A stretch of DNA of 64,000 nt from Sulfurovum sp. (GTDB lineage: Bacteria > Campylobacterota > Campylobacteria > Campylobacterales > Sulfurovaceae): assembly GCA_021166685.1 (NCBI GenBank), contig JAJPEU010000015.1:62001-126000 (forward strand), given 5' to 3'. A program made the position numbers and the translations under genes. Of this stretch, positions 1 to 8,371 are shown piece by piece (position 1 is the first letter of the stretch; the number at the start of each line of letters is the position of its first letter). The notes beneath the pieces are model-generated. The model saw only the letters and a list, made by a program, of their open reading frames with translations, searched no databases and was not told the origin of the DNA.

Positions 1-79
1 ATTTTTAAAAAGTTCGTGATTATACCTAAAGTTGTTTTAATGTTTTTTTAAACTAAAACCTATTTGTTCGCTTTTGCTG

Positions 80-469
80 TCAATAGTTATAATCTTGGGC
101 TGCAACCGCAATGCATTCTATTTCTATCAATGCATTTTTGGGCAGCATTTTGACTGCCACAGTACTTCTTGCAGGTTTATGGGTACCGAAATAATGGGCA
201 TAAATTTTATTCACTTTGTCAAAATCATTCATGTCAACCAAAAAAATAGTGGTTTTAACCACATCGCTAAAACGTACGCCTGCCTCCTCAAGAACATAAA
301 AGAGATTTTTCATTACTTGATGCGTCTGATTTTCTACATCATCCCCTGCCATCACTCCTTTTTCTGTGAGTGCTATTTGTCCCGACGTATAGATAAAGCC
401 ATTGATTTCTATAGCCTGCGAATATGGTCCTATCGCCTCCGGTGCTTCTTTGGTTGCAATAAATTTCAT
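80..469 (-). CDS. ridA: RidA/YjgF family enamine/imine deaminase
   Basis: This 129-residue protein has the normal length of a RidA subunit. Members of this family form trimers in the cytosol and hydrolyse reactive 2-aminoacrylate or other enamine intermediates made by PLP enzymes such as threonine dehydratase, and an ilvA gene lies elsewhere in this window. The typical N-terminal 'GPYSQA' motif (around residue 18), the 'TSGQI' strand and the C-terminal 'PARSTV' arginine that binds the substrate carboxylate are all visible. The ATG at 469 follows an AAGGAG ribosome site at ideal spacing. The assignment is firm at family level; the exact substrate is inferred. Confidence 0.93.
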   Translation of the reverse strand: MKFIATKEAPEAIGPYSQAIEINGFIYTSGQIALTEKGVMAGDDVENQTHQVMKNLFYVLEEAGVRFSDVVKTTIFLVDMNDFDKVNKIYAHYFGTHKPARSTVAVKMLPKNALIEIECIAVAAQDYNY

Positions 470-489
470 TGTTTTCTCCTTATTATTAA

Positions 490-825
490 TTAATTGCTTT
501 CATAAAAAATATAATTTGTAGAATAGTCAGAAAATTCAAAATAGACTTTTTTTTCACCGTTATCTACTGTGCCGTTGAAATTTTTATCATCATAACCATA
601 ACCATAACGATAAGACCTTGTCTGACTGTCTTTTGTGCCCTGTGCCGTTGAAAGTTTATCAATCTTAACAAACTTGTGGACCAGTTTATCTCCCGCATAT
701 ACATCAAGAACACCGTTGGTTCCTGTCCAATTTTGCAAAGACCGGCTCATCGAATTTTGCGTTTCTTGAGTGCAACCTGCAAAAAATAAAATTACACATG
801 AAAAAAACATTAATTTTAATTTCAT
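490..825 (-). CDS. Small predicted lipoprotein of unknown function
   Basis: The product is about 111 residues with a lysine-rich N-terminus, a hydrophobic stretch and a lipobox 'FAGC', so the mature protein should be lipid-anchored at cysteine ~18. The mature part is polar and rich in Tyr, Asp and Gly ('RYGYGYDDKN'), with a DxNxDG-like stretch 'DKNFNGTVDNGE' that resembles a calcium-binding or EF-hand-like loop. I do not recognise the family. The ORF track starts at a GTG at 831, but AGGAG sits about five bases before the ATG at 825, so I prefer 825. It follows the ThiF-like gene by 24 bp and precedes ridA by about 20 bp, so co-transcription is likely. Confidence 0.7.
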   Translation of the reverse strand: MKLKLMFFSCVILFFAGCTQETQNSMSRSLQNWTGTNGVLDVYAGDKLVHKFVKIDKLSTAQGTKDSQTRSYRYGYGYDDKNFNGTVDNGEKKVYFEFSDYSTNYIFYESN

Positions 826-849
826 ACCCACTCCTCTTTTTTTATTATT

Positions 850-1533
850 TTAGCACTTTTGGGCTTTTGGCATTCCAAATTTCTGAGTGATTAATTCACC
901 CTCCTGGTTAAAATAAAGATAATACAGTTTATCTTTAGCCACAGAAAGTCCGGCTAGATATCTTAACGCCAAATTGGCTTGAAGTGAGCCAATATGCATA
1001 ACAATGGGCGCTGCTATGCCTCCCGGTTTATGATCTGAAATATTAAAGACTTGAAAATTTGCTTCTTCGAAAAAGCAGACTTGCCCATTAAATTCTTCTA
1101 CACTGGCGTAAATCCATGGCGTTTTTGTCTGCTTGGCATATTTATCTATCTCTCCCCTTACAGGAAGATTGTCTGTTGCATCAAGAATAAGATCATATCT
1201 GTTTTCCAATCTGCCAAATGCTTCAAAATCCATATCAAATCCCGCTACTTTAACAAAAGGATTTTTGTTTTCAATAAGCTGTGCTGCTGTTTTAGCTTTA
1301 TTTTTACCTTGATCGGCTAAAGTAAATGCAATTTGTCTATGAAGATTGTGTAACGATACTGTGTCAAAATCTACCATGTGTATCTCGCCAATCCCCGATG
1401 TACCCAATGCAAGAGCCAAAGTGCTTCCAAGACCGCCACTGCCTATAATGGCTATCTTTTTTTTCTCTAAAGATTTCTGTGTAGCTTTACCCCACAACTG
1501 TATCTGTCTATTAAAGTACGCTTCGGATGTCAC
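850..1533 (-). CDS. ThiF/MoeB/HesA-family adenylyltransferase-like protein
   Basis: This 227-residue Rossmann protein belongs to the E1-like family that adenylates the C-terminus of ThiS or MoaD in sulfur transfer. It has the P-loop-like 'GSGGLGS' near residue 31, the 'NLHRQ' ATP-binding motif and 'DATDN' around residue 118. Canonical MoeB and ThiF proteins also carry two CxxC zinc pairs and a catalytic cysteine; here the equivalent segment reads 'FFEEANFQVFNIS' and no CxxC is present. It may therefore be a zinc-free variant. The GTG start at 1533 has AAAGGAG upstream and follows the nitrilase-like stop directly. H. pylori, as I recall, also keeps moeB-like and nitrilase-like genes close together. 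Confidence 0.82.
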   Translation of the reverse strand: MTSEAYFNRQIQLWGKATQKSLEKKKIAIIGSGGLGSTLALALGTSGIGEIHMVDFDTVSLHNLHRQIAFTLADQGKNKAKTAAQLIENKNPFVKVAGFDMDFEAFGRLENRYDLILDATDNLPVRGEIDKYAKQTKTPWIYASVEEFNGQVCFFEEANFQVFNISDHKPGGIAAPIVMHIGSLQANLALRYLAGLSVAKDKLYYLYFNQEGELITQKFGMPKAQKC

Positions 1534-1534
1534 C

Positions 1535-2341
1535 TCAAAGCTCCTTTCTTAATTTCAATTCCCGCTCAAACCCCCAAGATTTACGATGTTCTGTAATTTC
1601 AGCCTTATCGATCGCTTCGATAAGCATTGATTCTTTATCTTCAAGCATCATTACCACTTCGCCCTCCGGATTAACAAGCATTGTGTCGCCATAAAACCTC
1701 CACTTAACCTCATTGTCACTGTATTCGCCCAAGCGATTAGCGCGCAAAATAAAACATCCGTGCAAAAAGGCCTTTGTTTTAATAATTTCACGCCAACGAT
1801 TATGCGAACCAAACGTTGAAGCTGTAGGCAAAAGCACAATATCAATCTTCTTTTGGGTAACTTTTTCCCAGAAAGGATCAAAATGCAGTTCAAATCCTGC
1901 CATTACCATCACCCTGAAACCATTGATTGTAAAAATCATAGGATCTTTGAGCGGCGCTATAGGGTTGGCAAAAAATTTCTTTTCATTCCAATGCGCATAC
2001 GGCAAAAGAATCTGCTGCTCATAATAACTGATACCTTTGGGAGTAATTTTTATGATCGTTTTATGATAGCCGTCTTTTTGTGTTGCAATAATAGGGGCAA
2101 TAAAAACTATATCATACTTTGCAGAAAGCTGTTTGAGAAGTTCGATATGTTTTCGGCTCTGCTCTTTAACCATATTGATTGACATACTCTCAATCTCTTT
2201 AAAAAAATGATTCAGAACGTATTCGCCAAGAAGTATTACATTTGCTCCACGCCCACAAGCTTGCTTCAGATAAAAGTCCAACCGTGTGGCATTCATGCCT
2301 AAAGTAGGTAGTTGAAGTGCTGCTACAACCAACTGCTTCAC
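1535..2341 (-). CDS. Carbon-nitrogen hydrolase (nitrilase) superfamily protein, possibly catalytically inactive
   Basis: The 268-residue protein has the length and fold pattern of nitrilase-superfamily amidases, which use a Glu-Lys-Cys triad. The glutamate is present in 'LLGEYV' (residue ~40). At the cysteine position, where active members read 'CYDLRFPE', this protein reads 'GFELHFDP', so glycine replaces the nucleophile. The lysine position in 'YYEQQILLP' appears to be glutamine. I checked the glycine codon (GGA) in the nucleotide sequence. It starts with GTG at 2341, overlapping the xseB stop as GTGA. The fold is secure, but hydrolase activity is doubtful. Confidence 0.8.
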   Translation of the reverse strand: MKQLVVAALQLPTLGMNATRLDFYLKQACGRGANVILLGEYVLNHFFKEIESMSINMVKEQSRKHIELLKQLSAKYDIVFIAPIIATQKDGYHKTIIKITPKGISYYEQQILLPYAHWNEKKFFANPIAPLKDPMIFTINGFRVMVMAGFELHFDPFWEKVTQKKIDIVLLPTASTFGSHNRWREIIKTKAFLHGCFILRANRLGEYSDNEVKWRFYGDTMLVNPEGEVVMMLEDKESMLIEAIDKAEITEHRKSWGFERELKLRKEL

Positions 2342-2547
2342 GACTCTTCTCCGCTATGTTGGTTGGCTTGCTCAATGGTTGTGATCTTTATTTTTGCTTC
2401 TTCAATAAGTTTTTGGGCTTCTTTGATATTTTGAAGTCCTTCTTCATATAGTTTTACGCTTTCTTCGAGTGTAATTTCAGGATTCATTAATTTTTCAAGT
2501 AATACTTTTGAGTACTCTAGTTTCTCTTCAAATGATTCGTTTTTCAT
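2338..2547 (-). CDS. xseB: Exodeoxyribonuclease VII small subunit
   Basis: The 69-residue, strongly helical acidic protein has the hallmark 'FEEKL...LEKLMNPEITLEESVKLYEEG' pattern of XseB. XseB packs along the large subunit XseA to make the nuclease that degrades single-stranded DNA to short oligonucleotides. XseA is not in this window. The ATG at 2547 follows AAAGGA. The stop overlaps the GTG of the next gene by 4 bp, indicating translational coupling with the nitrilase-like protein, although no functional link between them is obvious. Confidence 0.93.
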   Translation of the reverse strand: MKNESFEEKLEYSKVLLEKLMNPEITLEESVKLYEEGLQNIKEAQKLIEEAKIKITTIEQANQHSGEES

Positions 2548-2589
2548 TTATATTCCTTTTACATTCTTGTTATTAAATAAAAATATCCA

Positions 2590-3684
2590 TTACTTCAATA
2601 TCTCTTTTATGAATTCATCAAACTTTTCCAATTCTACCAAAAAAGCATCATGGCCATACTCGCTTTTCACTTCCAGATAACTGCACGCTTGACTATTGCG
2701 GTCCATCATCTTATAGATATGTTCCATTTCCTCAGGAAAAAAAAGATAATCTGTAGAAAAACTGATCAAATGCGTTCGGGCTTTAATCCTTGAGATTGCA
2801 TCATAAAGAGAGTCGTATCCGCGGCTTAGATTAAAGGTATTGATTGCTTTAACGATATACAAATAACTTAATGGATCAAACATGCGGGCAAAGTTTGCCG
2901 TATTGTACTCCAGGTATCGTTCAACTTCGTAACGTCCAAAAAGTTCAAATAAACCATCGTTGCTCACATAGTTACGTCCAAATTTTTCATCCATTGAGGC
3001 AGGAGAAAGATAAGAAATGTGGCCGGCGATACGTCCGATAGCCAGTCCATTCAAGCCTTCTTTTTTAAAAGCATTTTTATCATAATTTCCGTTTTTAAAG
3101 CGCGGATCTTTCCGAATGGCTTCTACGGCTACTTTATTAAAAGCGATTGTCCAAGGTCTTGTCGCATACGTGGCAGCCAGCGAAATAATGTCGTCAGCCA
3201 AGTTTGGATAGTCTACGGCAAACTGAAGTGCCTGCATCCCCCCCATTGATCCGCCTATAATAGCGCGCAAATGATAGATGCCAAGAGAAGAGAGCAGTTG
3301 CATCTGCGCCCTAATCATATCTTTGATGGTTACAACAGGAAACTTTAAACGGTAAGGTTCTTCACTTGGATACATTTCGCTCATCGGTCCGGTACTTCCA
3401 AAGCATGATCCTATCACATTGGTACAAATAACAAAATATTTCTTTGTATCTACCGCTTTGTCATCTCCAATGAGCCCATCCCACCAGCCAGCTTTTCTGT
3501 CCCCTTCATGGAAACCTGCTGCGTGATGAGATCCGCTAAGGGCATGGCATACCAACACAACATTGCTTTTGTCTGCATTGGGTTCCCCATAGGTTTCATA
3601 GGCGATCTCATACGGCTCTAAAATACGTCCGCTCTCTAGATATAAAGGGCTGCTGAAACGTGCTGTTTTCGTTACGATTTTCAT
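2590..3684 (-). CDS. metX: Homoserine O-acetyltransferase
   Basis: MetX transfers an acetyl group from acetyl-CoA to homoserine, the first committed step of methionine synthesis by direct sulfhydrylation. The 364-residue alpha/beta hydrolase shows the nucleophile elbow 'GGSMGG' near residue 145, a catalytic aspartate in 'FSTDYLFFP' near 310 and histidine in 'YGHDAFL' near 347. The family N-terminal 'YETYGEPN' and the 'HALSGSHH' oxyanion segment are also present. It lies downstream of metY on the same strand; the product, O-acetylhomoserine, is the MetY substrate. A hairpin between them suggests partly separate transcription. Succinyl specificity cannot be excluded by eye. Confidence 0.93.
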   Translation of the reverse strand: MKIVTKTARFSSPLYLESGRILEPYEIAYETYGEPNADKSNVVLVCHALSGSHHAAGFHEGDRKAGWWDGLIGDDKAVDTKKYFVICTNVIGSCFGSTGPMSEMYPSEEPYRLKFPVVTIKDMIRAQMQLLSSLGIYHLRAIIGGSMGGMQALQFAVDYPNLADDIISLAATYATRPWTIAFNKVAVEAIRKDPRFKNGNYDKNAFKKEGLNGLAIGRIAGHISYLSPASMDEKFGRNYVSNDGLFELFGRYEVERYLEYNTANFARMFDPLSYLYIVKAINTFNLSRGYDSLYDAISRIKARTHLISFSTDYLFFPEEMEHIYKMMDRNSQACSYLEVKSEYGHDAFLVELEKFDEFIKEILK

Positions 3685-3761
3685 TGACTGCTTTTTGCTT
3701 GGATTGTTTTTGGTTATTTTATCTAATTTGGGCTTTATAACCGTCGATTTGAGCTTATTTC

Positions 3762-3805
3762 AAAAAACCATAAGCACTTATGATCCTCGGATATACCAAG
3801 GATCA
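3762..3805 (-). terminator. Hairpins between metY and metX, possible terminator
   Basis: Just past the metY stop, the minus strand can form a stem from TGATCCT/AGGATCA (3781-3805, one internal mismatch, 5-nt loop). This is followed by a second short hairpin CATAAG-TG-CTTATG and a run of six T residues (3762-3767). This order of hairpin and T-run is what an intrinsic terminator looks like. The two stems overlap slightly at their edges and may compete. Whether it stops all metY transcripts or only attenuates them cannot be judged from sequence. Confidence 0.5.
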
Positions 3806-3815
3806 CAAATAGCCT

Positions 3816-5075
3816 CTACCCCAGTGCTTTAGCCAAATCATTTATCAGGTCTTGTGTATCCTCAAGTCCTATGCTTAACCTAATGAGCCCTTCAGGAACT
3901 CCGGCATCTATAAGCTCCTGTTTGGAAAGCTGCTGATGGGTTGTGCTGGCAGGATGGGTAATAATCGATTTACTGTCACCGATATTGACCACCAAAGAAA
4001 AAATCTCCATACTGTCTGCAATACGTTTTGCTGTAGCCAAATCTTCTACTTCAAACGAAAGCAGTCCGCTGTGTCCTTTCTTGAAATATTTCTGCCCTAC
4101 TTCATAATTGGGATCCGATTGAAGTCCGGGATAATTGACTTTTTTAACTTTCGGATGTTTCTCTAAAAATTGAGCTATTGCAAGTGCCGATGCAGAGTGC
4201 TGTCTCATGCGAAGCGGCAATGTTTCAATACCCTGGATATACAACCATGAGTTAAACGGACTGGGGGCAGCACCCAAATCACGGAGCAATGCCAACCTAA
4301 CCCTCAACGTGAAAAGCGGCAAAGGCAAATCACTATAGACAAGCCCATGATAACTTGCATCGGGTTCATTGAAGTGTGCATATCTGGCATTTCCTTTAAT
4401 TTTCTCCGCCAGATTATCACGCTCCACAATGATACCGCCTATTGCAAGCCCCTGTCCTGTCGTATATTTGCTCGCACTATGTACTGTCAAATCGCATCCG
4501 TGCTCTAAAGGTTTACACAAAATCGGCGTTGCCACAGTATTGTCAACACAAGTTAGAATATTGTGCTTATTGGCAATAGCAGCTATCGCACCCAGATCTG
4601 CCACATCAATACTCGGATTTGTTATACTCTCAAAAAGAATGATTTTTGTTTTTTCATCAATGAGTCTTTCTAATTGGGCAGGATTTTTAACATCAAAATA
4701 ACGCGCTTCTATGCCAAATCTTTTAAGGGTATGTCCTGTAAGTGTTGTCGTTCCCCCATACACTTGTTTAGCCACAATAATGTTGTCTCCGGCCTCTGCC
4801 ACATTGGCAATGGCATAAAAAATAGCTGCCATTCCGCTAGCTGTACCTACTGCGGCGGCACCGCCCTCAAGTGCCGCAAAACGTTTTTCAAAAACATCCG
4901 TAGTCGGGTTCATCAGTCTTGTATAAATATTTCCCAACTCTTTAAGTGCAAACAAGTTTGCCGCCTGATCCGTATCTCTAAACTCATAAGCCGTACTCAT
5001 GTAAATCGGTACCGCCATAGTCCCTTGTGAATCTTTTTCATATCCTGCGTGGATAGCCAGTGTTTGTTCGTGCAT
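3816..5075 (-). CDS. metY: O-acetylhomoserine aminocarboxypropyltransferase (sulfhydrylase)
   Basis: MetY makes homocysteine from O-acetylhomoserine and sulfide using pyridoxal phosphate. The 419-residue protein carries the PLP lysine in 'SASKYTTGQG' (around residue 206), the PLP-ring contact region near 'VDNTVATP' and the arginine-bearing C-terminal 'LIRLSIGLED'. The length of about 420 residues and the insertion around 'DASYHG' are typical of the sulfhydrylase branch rather than of cystathionine gamma-synthase. It sits upstream of metX, and metH occurs 42 kb away, so the window covers homoserine to methionine. A TATAAT box lies 29 bp upstream of the start. Confidence 0.93.
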   Translation of the reverse strand: MHEQTLAIHAGYEKDSQGTMAVPIYMSTAYEFRDTDQAANLFALKELGNIYTRLMNPTTDVFEKRFAALEGGAAAVGTASGMAAIFYAIANVAEAGDNIIVAKQVYGGTTTLTGHTLKRFGIEARYFDVKNPAQLERLIDEKTKIILFESITNPSIDVADLGAIAAIANKHNILTCVDNTVATPILCKPLEHGCDLTVHSASKYTTGQGLAIGGIIVERDNLAEKIKGNARYAHFNEPDASYHGLVYSDLPLPLFTLRVRLALLRDLGAAPSPFNSWLYIQGIETLPLRMRQHSASALAIAQFLEKHPKVKKVNYPGLQSDPNYEVGQKYFKKGHSGLLSFEVEDLATAKRIADSMEIFSLVVNIGDSKSIITHPASTTHQQLSKQELIDAGVPEGLIRLSIGLEDTQDLINDLAKALG

Positions 5076-5103
5076 TATATTTCCTTATTTTGCATTATTA
5101 TTT

Positions 5104-5109
5104 ATTATA
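5104..5109 (-). promoter_or_regulatory. metY: Putative -10 box for metY
   Basis: On the minus strand the sequence reads GGTATAATAAAT, giving a perfect TATAAT centred about 31 bp before the metY ATG and followed by an AAGGA ribosome site. No convincing TTGACA is seen upstream, but Campylobacterota promoters often lack a -35 box. The 200 bp between metY and guaB contains no riboswitch that I can recognise. Confidence 0.45.
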
Positions 5110-5281
5110 CCATAAAAAGCGGTGACGGATACATATTATTATGACGTAACAGGTGTTTTTGGAAGCTTAATTCTTAATAAGACTCAAAAGGTCTTCTCTG
5201 AAAGATTGTATTTGAAGGCAATGGTATGAACTCACATCTCGTTTTCAAAAGATGTAAAGCCCAACCAAGAAAATGAAAAAA

Positions 5282-6742
<1,461 letters not shown>

Positions 6743-6793
6743 TTATTAATTTTCTTCTTTTGCCAAAGCTTTGCTCTTGCAAAATACATCGTT

Positions 6794-8155
6794 CTAAAGC
6801 TTCGCTGCGGGCTCGGATTTATAATTGACAGCTTTTTCCATGCTCGCTGCGCCATCAAAAAGTATTTTTTCATTAAACGCCTTGGCAATCAGCTGCAATC
6901 CTATAGGCATACCCTCTTTATTTTTAGCTACAGGGAGCGAGATTGCAGGCAAACCGGCAAGATTAATCGCTATTGTATACATATCGCTCTTATACATTTC
7001 CAAAGGATCATGAATGGCACCTATTTTTGGCGCCACACTTGGTGCTACCGGAGAAAGTATAAGATCTGCATCGGCAAAAATAGCATTAAATTCATCTCGG
7101 ATCAAATGTCTCACTTTTTGCGCTTTCAAATAATATGCATCATAATAGCCCGAAGAAAGCACAAAATTGCCCAACAAAATACGACGTTTCACCTCATCAC
7201 CAAAACCTTCAGTCCTTGTATTATAGTAAAGCTCTTCAACTGTATTGGATTCAGCTCTCATTCCGTAACGAACACCATCAAAACGCGCGAGATTGGTTGC
7301 GGCTTCTGCTGTCGCCAAGATATAATAGGTTGCAATATCATATTTTGTGTTTTGCATATTTTTATGAATAATGGTGTGCCCTGCCTCCGCAAGTTTTTTT
7401 ACTGTATCTGCATAAGCCTTTTGTATCTCTTCGTCTGCTTCGCTGATATAGTTGTCAATTACTGCGATTGTAAACTTTGCATCACTATTGATGTTGTTAG
7501 CAATATCTTCAATTTCAAATTCTGCAGAAGTAGAATCTTTGGGATCATATCCTTTGATCGCATCATACAAGATAGCTGCATCTTCGACATTTTGCGTGAT
7601 AGGACCTATCTGATCAAGCGAAGAGGCATAGGCAGCCAATCCAAATCGGCTAACTCGTCCATAGGTAGGCTTCATTCCTACGCATCCGCAATATGCAGCA
7701 GGCTGACGGATAGACCCGCCGGTATCGCTTCCAAGCGCAGCAATAGCGATGCCGGCAGCCACTGCTGCAGCTGAACCGCCCGAACTTCCCCCGGGAACCC
7801 TCTCTTCTCCATAAGGATTTTTTGTCACACCATAATAAGAACTTTCGGTTGTAGAACCCATAGCAAACTCATCCATATTTGCTCTGCCAAATGCCATCAT
7901 TCCTTTAGACTTTAGGTTAACAATAGCCGTGGCATCATAAGGAGCAATATAGCCTTGAAGGATTTTGGAACCGCTCGTTACAGTCCAATTTTTTACCTGG
8001 ATGTTATCCTTGATAAGAATAGGCACACCTTCCCCGGAACTTTCAAACCCAATATAAGCATTGAGATTGCTCTCTTTTGCTTTTATTTCAAGTTCGGCTC
8101 TTAGACGGCTTAACTCTTCTTTGCTTTTTATTAACGCTTCTTTTAGTGTTATCAC
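6794..8155 (-). CDS. gatA: Glutamyl/aspartyl-tRNA amidotransferase subunit A
   Basis: GatA is the amidase of the GatCAB complex, which converts misacylated Glu-tRNAGln and Asp-tRNAAsn to the correct forms. The amidase-signature Ser-Ser-Lys triad is visible: lysine in 'ILIKDNIQV' (residue ~64), '[14 protein letters not shown]' (serine ~140) and '[14 protein letters not shown]' (serine ~164). The ORF track starts at TTG 8188, but AAGGAAG lies just before a GTG at 8155 and the protein then begins 'MITLKEAL', a common GatA N-terminus, so I choose 8155 (453 residues). gatB and gatC are not in the window, as expected where the genes are dispersed. Confidence 0.95.
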   Translation of the reverse strand: MITLKEALIKSKEELSRLRAELEIKAKESNLNAYIGFESSGEGVPILIKDNIQVKNWTVTSGSKILQGYIAPYDATAIVNLKSKGMMAFGRANMDEFAMGSTTESSYYGVTKNPYGEERVPGGSSGGSAAAVAAGIAIAALGSDTGGSIRQPAAYCGCVGMKPTYGRVSRFGLAAYASSLDQIGPITQNVEDAAILYDAIKGYDPKDSTSAEFEIEDIANNINSDAKFTIAVIDNYISEADEEIQKAYADTVKKLAEAGHTIIHKNMQNTKYDIATYYILATAEAATNLARFDGVRYGMRAESNTVEELYYNTRTEGFGDEVKRRILLGNFVLSSGYYDAYYLKAQKVRHLIRDEFNAIFADADLILSPVAPSVAPKIGAIHDPLEMYKSDMYTIAINLAGLPAISLPVAKNKEGMPIGLQLIAKAFNEKILFDGAASMEKAVNYKSEPAAKL

Positions 8156-8242
8156 AACTTGCTTCCTTTTTCTATATTTTCTTCTCAAAAGCAGATTTTA
8201 TTTGCTTTTGCTTCATTCTATTATTGCACAAACAAAGAAACA

Positions 8243-8371
8243 TCAATTGATTTTATCCTGCTTTTTTTTGTAATAGTTTATGACACCCAACCCTGCTCCA
8301 ACCAAACCAAATATAAATATTATTGAACCAATAATGATACTCATGCTTACGGGTTGTGTCATATCAAACAT
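8243..8371 (-). CDS. 42-residue single-span membrane microprotein
   Basis: This reading frame is too short for the ORF track. It begins 'MFDMTQPVSM', then has about 20 hydrophobic residues ('IIIGSIIFIFGLVGAGLGVI') and ends in a basic tail 'NYYKKKQDKIN', so an N-out/C-in single transmembrane segment is likely. The ATG at 8371 overlaps the last 8 bp of ileS, with TGAGG about seven bases before it, and gatA follows about 90 bp downstream. An alternative start is the ATG three codons later. The overlap, ribosome site and clean transmembrane/positive-tail pattern support a real gene. The function is unknown. Confidence 0.62.
   Translation of the reverse strand: MFDMTQPVSMSIIIGSIIFIFGLVGAGLGVINYYKKKQDKIN

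Noticed and set aside
5076-5281. Gap upstream of metY considered as a SAM riboswitch
   Set aside because: I could not find paired elements of any SAM riboswitch class; only a -10 box and a weak AAGAC/GTCTT stem are seen.
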